A stretch of 64,000 bases of DNA from RBG-16-66-20 sp964564865 (GTDB lineage Bacteria; Pseudomonadota; Gammaproteobacteria; Burkholderiales; SG8-39): positions 1-64,000 of the forward strand of contig CAZMDA010000006.1 of assembly GCA_964564865.1 (NCBI GenBank), written 5' to 3'. Below the pieces are notes generated by a model. The model was given only the letters and a program-made list of their open reading frames with translations. It searched no databases and was not told the origin of the DNA. Each line of letters starts with the position of its first letter. Position 1 is the first letter of the stretch. Made by a program: the position numbers and the translations under genes. Positions 16,407 to 23,781 of the stretch are shown here, piece after piece.

Positions 16407-17282
16407 CTAGGGCCGCTTCTGCGGCAGCGGGATCCGCTCCTCGTCGTCCCCCGGGATCGGATCGAAGCCGCGCCGTTCCCACTGCTCGGCGGCCTCGGCG
16501 ATGCGCTCCCTGCGCGAGGACACGAAGTTCCACCAGATGAAGCGATGGCCGTCCAGCGGCTCGCCGCCGATGAGCACCAGGCGCGCCGGCTGCGCCGCGC
16601 GGATGGTGACGGCCTCGCCGCCGTCCAGCACGGCCATCTCGCCAGGGCGGAACGACCGGCCCTCGACCTCGATCGCGCCCAGCACCGGGTAGAGGGCGCG
16701 TTCCGGCGCGAGCGGCGGGATGTCGAGCGCGCCGCCGGCCGGCAGCTCGATGTCCACGTACAGTGTTTCCATCAGCACCGGAACGGGCGACTCAGCGTTC
16801 CATGCGCGGCCCACCAGCACGCGCACCCCGGCCTGGCCGACGGCGAACGACGGAAAGGCGGTGGCCGGCGTATGGGAAAACGCCGGCGCGGCTTCCTCAT
16901 GGGCTTTCGGCAGCGCCGCCCAGAGCTGCAGCCCGTGCGTGCGGTAGGCGACCGTGGCAAGGTCCGGTGGCGTGCGCTCCGAATGCGCGATGCCGCGCCC
17001 CGCGGTCATCCAGTTCACCGCTCCCGGCTCGATGCGCTGCACCGCGCCGATGCTGTCGCGGTGCACGATCGCGCCCTCGAACAGGTAGCTCACGGTGGCG
17101 AGGCCGATGTGCGGATGGGGCCGCACGTCGTGCCCGGCGCCCGGCGCCACGTCCATCGGGCCGAAGTGGTCGAAGAACAGGAACGGGCCGACGGACTGGC
17201 GCTGCGCCGCGGGCAGCACCCGGCGGACCTGGAACGCGCCGATGTCCCGGAGGTTGCCTTTCAGGAGGGTGACCGCGGCCAT
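16407..17282 (-). CDS. Pirin family protein
   Basis: A 291-residue bicupin. ATG 17282 gives MAAVTLLKGNLRDIGAFQVR; longer upstream frames have no pirin similarity. The N-terminal cupin has the iron-binding set FLFFDHFGPMDVAPGAGHDV, RPHPHIGLATVSYLFEG and the IEPGAVNWMTAGRGIAHSER strand. The C-terminal cupin contains GEMAVLDGG and ends with FIWWNFVSSRRERI, a pirin hallmark. Some pirins are quercetinases; most lack a known substrate. It is divergent from the NTF2-like gene with 34 bases between starts. Confidence 0.9.
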   Translation of the reverse strand: MAAVTLLKGNLRDIGAFQVRRVLPAAQRQSVGPFLFFDHFGPMDVAPGAGHDVRPHPHIGLATVSYLFEGAIVHRDSIGAVQRIEPGAVNWMTAGRGIAHSERTPPDLATVAYRTHGLQLWAALPKAHEEAAPAFSHTPATAFPSFAVGQAGVRVLVGRAWNAESPVPVLMETLYVDIELPAGGALDIPPLAPERALYPVLGAIEVEGRSFRPGEMAVLDGGEAVTIRAAQPARLVLIGGEPLDGHRFIWWNFVSSRRERIAEAAEQWERRGFDPIPGDDEERIPLPQKRP

Positions 17283-17316
17283 GGGCCAACTATGCCATGG
17301 AAGTAGAATCCCGCCC

Positions 17317-17871
17317 GTGACCTGGAAACGCACCGAACTGGCGAAACTCGAGGCCGCCAGCACCATCGACGGGCTGCGCAAGACGCGCCACCCGAACCGC
17401 TACGGCAAGGACGCGGCGCTCGCCGGCTGGCTGCGGCGCTTCGGGGCGGACGAGGCCGCGATCAAGCAGCTGGTGGCGGCGCGCGAGCGGGCGTGGAACG
17501 CGGGCGACGTCGAGGGCTACCGGGCGCTGCTCACCGAGGACGCCGACATCGTCAGCGCCACCGGGCGCGCGGCGCGCGGGCGCGACGAGTTCCTGAGGCT
17601 GTACGCCGAGCAGCATGCCGGCGCGCTGGCCGGCGCGGTCACCCATACCAGGGTCACGCATGTGCGCATGCTGAGCGACGACGTTGCGCTGGCGGACGTG
17701 GAGTACCGGATGACGGGCGGCAAGGTGGCTGCGATCCGCCACGGCCTCATGGCGTTCATCCTGCGCCGCGACAACGGCCGCTGGCGCATCTCGGCCATCC
17801 GCAGCATTCCGGCGCCGGCGGCGAAGGAACCGAGAAAATCGAAGTCATCGAAGAAGGCGGTGAAGAAATGA
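17317..17871 (+). CDS. NTF2-like (SgcJ/DUF4440-type) protein
   Basis: A 184-residue protein whose core (about residues 48-165) is a cone-shaped NTF2-like domain: DEAAIKQLVAARERAWNAGD, VEGYRALLTEDADIVSATGR, then NGRWRISAIRSIPAP. GTG 17317 is the preferred start; ATG 17281 in the same frame would overlap the pirin start. The tail is strongly basic (PRKSKSSKKAVKK), unusual for the family and possibly nucleic-acid binding or disordered. Its stop overlaps the next start as ATGA, so it is coupled to the dienelactone-hydrolase gene. Confidence 0.75.
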   Translation: MTWKRTELAKLEAASTIDGLRKTRHPNRYGKDAALAGWLRRFGADEAAIKQLVAARERAWNAGDVEGYRALLTEDADIVSATGRAARGRDEFLRLYAEQHAGALAGAVTHTRVTHVRMLSDDVALADVEYRMTGGKVAAIRHGLMAFILRRDNGRWRISAIRSIPAPAAKEPRKSKSSKKAVKK

Positions 17872-18758
17872 CCGACCACTCGCAAGTCACGCAGCTGGAG
17901 ATCGACCAGCGCATCTACGACCTTTACGACGAGTACTGCCACGGCGGCATGGACCGGCGCGAGTTCCTGAGGCGCTCGGCGCTGGTGGTGGCGGGCGGCC
18001 TCGCCATGGCGCAGGCGCTGCTGCCGCGCTACGCGCAGGCGCAGACGGTTTCGTTCACGGACAGCCGCATCAAGGCGACCTACGTGACCTATCCCTCGCC
18101 CGGCGGCAATTCCGGCCAGATGCGCGGCTACCTGGTGCAGCCGGCTGGTTCCGGACCGTTCCCCGCGGTGCTGGTGATCCACGAGAACCGCGGGCTCAAT
18201 CCCTACATCGAGGACGTGGCGCGCCGCGCGGCGCTGGAAGGGTTCCTCGCGCTCGCGCCCGACGGCCTGTCGCCCGTGGGCGGCTATCCCGGCAACGACG
18301 ACGACGGCCGCACGCTGCAGGCGAGTCTCGACCAGGCGAAGCTGCGCACCGACCTGTACAACGGCGCGCGCTTCCTGAAGGCGCACAGGCTGTCCACCGG
18401 CAAGCTCGGCGTCACCGGCTTCTGCTACGGCGGCGGGGCGACCAACGCGCTCGCGATCGCGCTGGGCGCGGACATGCAGGCGGGCGTGCCGTACTACGGC
18501 GCCGCGCCCGCGACCGACGGCATCCCGAAGATCAAGGCGCCGCTGCTGGTGCATCTGGCGGAGAACGATCCGCGCATCAACGACATGTATCCGGCGTTCG
18601 AGGTCGCCGCGAAAGCGGCCGGCGTTCCTTACCAGATCCACATGTATCCCGGCACCCAGCACGGCTTCCACAACAACTCCACGCCGCGCTACAACGAGGC
18701 GGCGGCGAAGCTGTCCTGGGAGCGCACGGTGGCCCACTTCAAGAAGCACCTCGCCTGA
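17868..18758 (+). CDS. Tat-exported dienelactone hydrolase family protein
   Basis: A 296-residue alpha/beta hydrolase. The N-terminal 35 residues precede a twin-arginine signal (DRREFLRRSALVVAGGLA), giving a folded periplasmic enzyme. The catalytic residues fit the dienelactone hydrolase family: the Glu in VLVIHENRGLNPYIED, nucleophile Cys in GVTGFCYGGGATNAL, Asp in HLAENDPRIND and His in YPGTQHGFHNN. The Cys nucleophile marks it as a true DLH relative. The stop and next start overlap as TGATG. Confidence 0.9.
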   Translation: MTDHSQVTQLEIDQRIYDLYDEYCHGGMDRREFLRRSALVVAGGLAMAQALLPRYAQAQTVSFTDSRIKATYVTYPSPGGNSGQMRGYLVQPAGSGPFPAVLVIHENRGLNPYIEDVARRAALEGFLALAPDGLSPVGGYPGNDDDGRTLQASLDQAKLRTDLYNGARFLKAHRLSTGKLGVTGFCYGGGATNALAIALGADMQAGVPYYGAAPATDGIPKIKAPLLVHLAENDPRINDMYPAFEVAAKAAGVPYQIHMYPGTQHGFHNNSTPRYNEAAAKLSWERTVAHFKKHLA

Positions 18759-19546
18759 TGCCGGCAACGGGAACCGCGGACCTGTTTTCCCTCGCCGGAC
18801 GGGTGGCGCTGGTCACCGGCGGCTCGCGCGGCATCGGCCGCATGATCGCCGCAGGCTTCATCGCGCAGGGCGCGAAGGTCTACATTACGGCGCGCAAGGC
18901 GGCGGTGTGCGAGAAGACCGCCGCCGAGCTGTCGGCGGGCGGCGGCCAGTGCATCGCGCTGCCGGTGGACAGCTCCACGGTGGCCGGGGCGCAGGCGCTC
19001 GCGAAGGCTTTCGCGTCCCGCGAGCCGAAGCTGGACATCCTGGTGAACAACGCCGGCGCCGCCTGGCTGGAGAAGTTCGACCAGTTCCCGGAGAAGGGCT
19101 GGGACAAGGTGCTGGACCTGAACCTGAAGTCGCCGTTCTTCCTCACCCAGGCATTGATCGGCCAGCTGCGCGCCGCCGCCTCGAAGGAGCGTCCCGCCAA
19201 GGTGATCAACATCGCCTCCATCGACGGCGTGTCGGTGAATCCGCAGGAAACCTACTCCTATGCCGCCAGCAAGGCGGGGCTGATCCACCTTACGCGCCGC
19301 ATGGCGCAGCGGCTGGTGGAGGACCACGTCGTGGTCTCGGCCATCGCTCCCGGGGCCTTCGCCTCCGACATGAACACGCTGGCGCGCGACCACGGCGAGG
19401 AGATCGCGAAGCGGATCCCGGCCCGGCGCATCGGCCGCGACGAGGACATGGCCGGGGCGGCGATCTACCTCGCCTCGAGGGCGGGCGACTACGTCGTCGG
19501 CGCCACGCTGGTGGTGGACGGAGGCGTGAGCAACGCGCGAGGTTGA
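18758..19546 (+). CDS. SDR-family NAD(P)-dependent oxidoreductase
   Basis: A 262-residue short-chain dehydrogenase/reductase. Seen: cofactor motif VTGGSRGIGRMIA, DILVNNAGAAW, catalytic Ser in INIASIDGVS and the YxxxK pair in YSYAASKAGLIHLTRRMA, then GATLVVDGGVSNARG at the C-terminus. The AASKAGL context and the DMAGAAIYLASRAGDYVVGA tail resemble gluconate 5-dehydrogenase and 3-oxoacyl reductase types. It ends the small operon 17317-19546. Confidence 0.92.
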   Translation: MPATGTADLFSLAGRVALVTGGSRGIGRMIAAGFIAQGAKVYITARKAAVCEKTAAELSAGGGQCIALPVDSSTVAGAQALAKAFASREPKLDILVNNAGAAWLEKFDQFPEKGWDKVLDLNLKSPFFLTQALIGQLRAAASKERPAKVINIASIDGVSVNPQETYSYAASKAGLIHLTRRMAQRLVEDHVVVSAIAPGAFASDMNTLARDHGEEIAKRIPARRIGRDEDMAGAAIYLASRAGDYVVGATLVVDGGVSNARG

Positions 19547-19555
19547 GCCGCAGGA

Positions 19556-19569
19556 TTGACTTGCATCAA
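19556..19569 (+). promoter_or_regulatory. FNR/Anr-like box upstream of the 2-oxoacid oxidoreductase operon
   Basis: The sequence TTGACTTGCATCAA matches the FNR-family consensus TTGAT-N4-ATCAA at nine of ten defined positions with the exact 4-bp spacer. Its centre is 42.5 bases before the A of ATG 19605. That start has no Shine-Dalgarno sequence. Activation at the usual -41.5 position would put the transcript start at 19604, making the mRNA essentially leaderless. Function not tested. Confidence 0.55.
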
Positions 19570-19604
19570 AGGGCCTCGGCGCCCGCCGTGGTCTGCTGCG
19601 GTGC

Positions 19605-20717
19605 ATGAGCACGCTTCCCGATTTCGGCGACGACCTCGGCCCGGCCAAGGTGATCCATGTCCGCCAGCCGGCCATCGGCCTGCGCGCGGTGCTGGTGGTG
19701 GACAACGTGGCGCGCGGCCCCGCGATCGGGGGCCTGCGCATGGCGCCCGACGTCACGCTTGACGAGTGCCTGCGCCTCGCGCGCGCCATGACGCTCAAGA
19801 ACTCCGCCGCGGGCCTGGCGCACGGCGGCGCCAAGTCGGTGCTCGCGGGCGATCCGCACATGCCGCTGGCCGACAAGGAGCGCCTGATCCGCGCCTTCGC
19901 GCACGCGCTGAGGAACGAGTCCGACTACATCTTCGGCCCGGACATGGGCACCGACGAAGGCTGCATGGCCTGGATCAAGGACGAGACCGGCCGCGCGGCC
20001 GGGCTGCCGGCCGAACTGGGCGGCATCCCGCTGGATGAATACGGGGCTACCGGCTGGGGCCTCGCGCACAGCGCGCTGGCCGCGGCTCCGTTTGCCGGGC
20101 TCAAGTTGGCGGGGGCGCGGGTGGCGGTGCAAGGCTATGGCGCGGTCGGGGGCCACGCGGCGCAGTTCCTCGCCGAGCGCGGCGCGATCCTGGTCGCGGC
20201 ATCCGATACCAGGGGGACGCTCGCCGATCCGAAGGGGCTCGACGTCGCCGCGCTGGGGGCGCTCAAGGCCGCCGGCCGCAGCGTGCTGGACCACGGCACC
20301 GGCAGCAAGATGGGCGTGGACGCGATCCTCGATGCCGATTGCGACATCTGGATTCCCGCGGCGCGGCCCGACGTGGTGCGCGAGGACAATGCCGCGCGCC
20401 TGAAGGCGAAGCTGGTGCTGCAGGGCGCCAACATCCCGTTTACCGCCGGGGCGGAGAAGATGCTCGCCGCGCGCGGCGTGCTGGTGGTGCCCGATTTCAT
20501 CGCCAACGCGGGCGGCGTGATCTGCGCCGCAATGGAGTACCGCGGCGCCACGCGCAAGCACGCGTTCGACGCCATCGCGGAGAAGCTGTTCGCCAATACC
20601 GAGGCGGTGCTGAAGGATGCCGCGGCCGGCAAGCGCCTGCCGCGGGAGGCCGCGCTGGACCTTGCCGCGCGCGAAGTGCGCAAGGCCATGGGGCGCAGGC
20701 GCTTCGGCCTGCTCTGA
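19605..20717 (+). CDS. Glu/Leu/Phe/Val dehydrogenase
   Basis: A 370-residue amino-acid dehydrogenase that interconverts an L-amino acid with its 2-oxo acid using NAD(P). Catalytic lysines lie in MTLKNSAAGLAHGGAKSVL (Lys65 and Lys77), with FGPDMGTDEGCMAWI supplying the conserved Asp. The nucleotide-binding domain has VAVQGYGAVGGHAAQFLAER, and QGANIPFT plus ANAGGVICAAMEY are conserved. The short form resembles leucine dehydrogenase (about 360 residues) more than hexameric glutamate dehydrogenase (about 420-450). It opens an operon with a 2-oxoacid:ferredoxin oxidoreductase, so its likely role is to supply that enzyme's 2-oxo acid. Confidence 0.9.
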   Translation: MSTLPDFGDDLGPAKVIHVRQPAIGLRAVLVVDNVARGPAIGGLRMAPDVTLDECLRLARAMTLKNSAAGLAHGGAKSVLAGDPHMPLADKERLIRAFAHALRNESDYIFGPDMGTDEGCMAWIKDETGRAAGLPAELGGIPLDEYGATGWGLAHSALAAAPFAGLKLAGARVAVQGYGAVGGHAAQFLAERGAILVAASDTRGTLADPKGLDVAALGALKAAGRSVLDHGTGSKMGVDAILDADCDIWIPAARPDVVREDNAARLKAKLVLQGANIPFTAGAEKMLAARGVLVVPDFIANAGGVICAAMEYRGATRKHAFDAIAEKLFANTEAVLKDAAAGKRLPREAALDLAAREVRKAMGRRRFGLL

Positions 20718-20721
20718 GGCC

Positions 20722-21606
20722 ATGCTCCGCATCCGCTTCCACGGCAGGGGCGGGCAGGGCGTGAAGACGGCAAGCCAGGTCCTCTCCGGCGCGCTGTTCC
20801 TGGAAGGCTTCACGGTGCAGGACGCGCCGCGCTACGGCGCCGAGCGCCGCGGCGCGCCGATCTTCGCCTACGTGCGCGCCGGCCGCGAGCCGATCCGGGA
20901 GCGCGGCGTGATCGAGCGGCCCGGCCTGGTGGTGGTGGTGGACGAAACGCTGGTGACGCTGGGTGCCGCGGGCGTGCTCCAGGGCGCCTCGGCAACCACG
21001 GTGACGCTGGTCCACAGCGACGTGGAGCCTGGAACATGGAAGGAACGCACCGGCCTTCCCGGGACCGTGCTGACGCTGCCGGTCGCGCCACCGGCTGGCG
21101 TGCGCTGCGCCGGGGCGGCCGCGCGCCTGCTGGGCGTGGTCAGCCGGGAAAGCCTGCGGCGCGCGCTGGATGCGGAACTGGGCGAGCTGGGCGATGAGGC
21201 GCTGGCGCGCAGCCGCGCGGCGGCGCTCGAGGCCTTCGACGCCTTCACGCCATGGGCCGGCGCGGCGATCGAAGGCGCGGTGGAATCGCCGGCGGCAGCG
21301 CCGCCGGAGTGGATCGCCGTCCCGCTCGAGCCGCCCGCCGTGGCCGCGCCGGAGGTGCGCGCGCCCGCTACCAGCACGGCCTCGCAGACCGGGCTGTGGC
21401 GCGTGCTGCGCCCGGTGATCGACTACGACTTGTGCCGCCGCTGCAGCTGGGTCTGCGGCACCTACTGCCCGGACAGCGCGATCCATGTGGATCCATTGGG
21501 CGGGCCGGTGATCGACTACGACCACTGCAAGGGCTGCATGGTGTGCGTGAGCGTGTGCCCGCCGCACGCGATCCATGCGGTTCCCGAGCCGAGGCAGGGC
21601 GCATGA
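20722..21606 (+). CDS. 2-oxoacid:ferredoxin oxidoreductase, fused gamma and delta subunits
   Basis: A 294-residue fusion. Residues 1-180 are the gamma domain (MLRIRFHGRGGQGVKTASQV, then DAPRYGAERRGAPIFAYVR). An Ala/Pro-rich linker (about 185-225) leads to a C-terminal ferredoxin-like delta domain with two 4Fe-4S motifs, CRRCSWVCGTYCP and CKGCMVCVSVCPPHAIHA. The start is 4 bases after the dehydrogenase stop, and its own stop overlaps the alpha start as ATGA. With the next two genes it forms a complete enzyme that decarboxylates 2-oxo acids to acyl-CoA and reduces ferredoxin. Confidence 0.93.
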   Translation: MLRIRFHGRGGQGVKTASQVLSGALFLEGFTVQDAPRYGAERRGAPIFAYVRAGREPIRERGVIERPGLVVVVDETLVTLGAAGVLQGASATTVTLVHSDVEPGTWKERTGLPGTVLTLPVAPPAGVRCAGAAARLLGVVSRESLRRALDAELGELGDEALARSRAAALEAFDAFTPWAGAAIEGAVESPAAAPPEWIAVPLEPPAVAAPEVRAPATSTASQTGLWRVLRPVIDYDLCRRCSWVCGTYCPDSAIHVDPLGGPVIDYDHCKGCMVCVSVCPPHAIHAVPEPRQGA

Positions 21607-22847
21607 GCGCGAGGCTCCTCACCGGCAATGCGGCGGCGGCCTGGGGCGCCCGGCTGGCGGATGCGGACTACGTGCCCGCGTTCCCGATCACGCCGCAGAC
21701 CGAGATCATCGAGACGCTGGGGCGCTGGTACGAGCGCGGCGAGGCCGAAGGGCGCCTGGTGATGCTGGAATCGGAGCATTCCATGCTGACCGCGGCCGCG
21801 GCCGCCGCAGCGACCGGCGTGCGCGTGTTCACCGCCACCTCCAGCCAGGGGCTGCTCTACGCCATGGAGATGATCTACGCGGTGCCCGGCTGGCGCGCGC
21901 CCTTCGTGCTGGTCAACGTCTCGCGCGCGCTGGCGACGCCGATCACGCTGGAGCCCGACCACACCGACATCCTGGCGGCGCGTGATTCCGGGTTCCTGCA
22001 GATCCACTGCGCCACCTGCCAGGAGGTCGTGGACTCCGTGTTGATGGCCTACCGCCTTGCCGAGCACCCGAGCGTGCGGCTGCCGGCGATCGTCAACCTG
22101 GACGGCTTCTACCTGTCGTTCACGCGCGAACCGGTGGAACTGCCCAACGCGGACGAGGCGCGCGCCTTCCTGCCGCCGTTCGACCCCGGCAAGCTGGCGT
22201 TCCGCGCCAGCAATCCGGTGAGCCAGGCGGTGGCGGTGCTGGGCGGCTCGGCCTACTCGTACTTCCGCTACGAGACGCACCTGGCGTCGCTCGCCGCGCT
22301 GGAGGCCTACGACGACGTGGCGCAGGACTTCGAGCGCCGCTTCGGCCGGCGCCATGCCGCGGTCGAGAGCTACCGCGCGGAGGACGCCGAGGTGGCGTTC
22401 TTGATGATCGGCGCCTTCTCCACCAAGGCGCAGGAGGCGGTGGACCGGCTGCGGGCGCAGGGCATCGCCGCCGGGCTGGTGCGGCCGCGCCTGCTGCGGC
22501 CGTTCCCGGTCGCCGCGCTTCGAAAGGCGCTGCTGGGCCGCCGCGCGCTCGCCGTCGTCGACCAGAACCTGTCCATGGGGAAGGGCGGGGTGCTCGCCAC
22601 GGAGATCGCCTCTGCGCTCTACGGTTGCCGGAGCGCACCGCTGATCGCGAGCTATGTCGGCGGCCTTGGCGGCCGCGACATCGGGCCGGGGGAGTTCGAG
22701 GCCATGGCGAAGGAAGCGCTGGAGGCCGCGCGCAAGGGCGAGGCGCCAGAACCGCGCCTGCTCTACACCGCCGCCGAACTGCGCGAAGTGCGCAAGCAGC
22801 AGGCGATCGCGCTCGCCGAGCGGCACGAGGCGGGAGCGGCGCCATGA
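21603..22847 (+). CDS. 2-oxoacid:ferredoxin oxidoreductase, alpha subunit
   Basis: A 414-residue PorA-type subunit. Seen: TGNAAAAWGARLADADYVPA followed by FPITPQTEIIETL (the conserved PITPxT loop), MLESEHSMLTAAAAAAATGV, RVFTATSSQGLLYAMEM and EPDHTDILAARDSG. The C-terminal part carries DAEVAFLMIGAFSTKAQEAV, then VVDQNLSMGKGG and a final acidic helix. These match the pyrimidine-domain and transketolase-C-domain subunit of pyruvate/2-ketoisovalerate oxidoreductases. The exact 2-oxo acid is not decidable; pyruvate, branched-chain and aryl 2-oxo acids are all possible. Confidence 0.93.
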   Translation: MSARLLTGNAAAAWGARLADADYVPAFPITPQTEIIETLGRWYERGEAEGRLVMLESEHSMLTAAAAAAATGVRVFTATSSQGLLYAMEMIYAVPGWRAPFVLVNVSRALATPITLEPDHTDILAARDSGFLQIHCATCQEVVDSVLMAYRLAEHPSVRLPAIVNLDGFYLSFTREPVELPNADEARAFLPPFDPGKLAFRASNPVSQAVAVLGGSAYSYFRYETHLASLAALEAYDDVAQDFERRFGRRHAAVESYRAEDAEVAFLMIGAFSTKAQEAVDRLRAQGIAAGLVRPRLLRPFPVAALRKALLGRRALAVVDQNLSMGKGGVLATEIASALYGCRSAPLIASYVGGLGGRDIGPGEFEAMAKEALEAARKGEAPEPRLLYTAAELREVRKQQAIALAERHEAGAAP

Positions 22848-23764
22848 CCGAGGCGACGCCGGTGCGCCTCATCAAGGGGATGAAGGAACTGCCCTCCGAG
22901 CATCTGCTCGCGGGCGGCACCTCGATGTGTTCCGGTTGCGGCGGGCTGCAGGCGCTGCACGAGGTGCACGACGTGCTGGGCGGCAAGACGGTGTTCGTCA
23001 ACGCTGCCGGCTGCATGACGCTGCTTGCCTCCTACCCCTACACGCCGTTCCGCGGCTCCTGGCTCTACACCGCGATGGCCTCGGCGCCCGCGGGCGCGCA
23101 GGGCGTGCGCGACGCGCTCGACATCCTGGTGGCAAAGAAGCGCATCCCGCCGGAGGAGGACCTCGCCGTGGTGGCGCTCACCGGCGACGGCGCGGCCTAC
23201 GGCATGGGCCTGTCGGCCACCTCTGCCGCGATCGAGCGCGGGCTGGATTTCCTGTACCTGTGCTACGACAACGAGGGCTACGGCAACACCGGGCAGCAGG
23301 CCTCGGGCGCGACGCCGCACGGCGCCCGCACCGCCACCAGCGGCCGCGGCTGGTCCGGGTTCAAGAAGGACCTGTTTGCGGTCTGGGCCGCGCACAAGCC
23401 CGCCTACGCGGCCACGGTGATCGGCTCGGAACCCCTGGACCTCGCGCGCAAGGTGCAGAAGGCGGCCGCGCTGAAGGGGCCGCGCCTGATCCTCGCGCTC
23501 GCGCCGTGTCCGCCGGGTTGGGACTACGACCCGCAGGAAACGGTGGAGGTCGGCCACCTCGCCGTGAAGACCGGCATCTGGCCGCTGCGCGAGTACGAGA
23601 ACGGGCGCGTGACGCACACGCGCGTGCCGCATCCGCGCGCGCCGGTGGAGGAGTACCTTGTGCGCCAGGGCCGCTTCCGCCACCTGTTCGAGCCGCTGCG
23701 CGATGATGCCGCGATCGCCGGCATCCAGGCGGAGGTGGACGCCTACTGGAACGCCGTCGCCTGA
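22844..23764 (+). CDS. 2-oxoacid:ferredoxin oxidoreductase, beta (TPP-binding) subunit
   Basis: A 306-residue PorB-type subunit that binds thiamine diphosphate and a 4Fe-4S cluster. Cluster cysteines are in GGTSMCSGCGGLQAL (CxxC) plus the later NAAGCMTLLAS, with a fourth Cys probably in LALAPCPPGWDYD. The thiamine-binding segment is VALTGDGAAYGMGLSATSAA, then CYDNEGYGNTGQQASGATP. The start overlaps the alpha stop as ATGA. It is followed 17 bases later by the acyl-CoA dehydrogenase gene. Confidence 0.93.
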   Translation: MTEATPVRLIKGMKELPSEHLLAGGTSMCSGCGGLQALHEVHDVLGGKTVFVNAAGCMTLLASYPYTPFRGSWLYTAMASAPAGAQGVRDALDILVAKKRIPPEEDLAVVALTGDGAAYGMGLSATSAAIERGLDFLYLCYDNEGYGNTGQQASGATPHGARTATSGRGWSGFKKDLFAVWAAHKPAYAATVIGSEPLDLARKVQKAAALKGPRLILALAPCPPGWDYDPQETVEVGHLAVKTGIWPLREYENGRVTHTRVPHPRAPVEEYLVRQGRFRHLFEPLRDDAAIAGIQAEVDAYWNAVA

Positions 23765-23781
23765 TATCGAGGAGACCTGCC

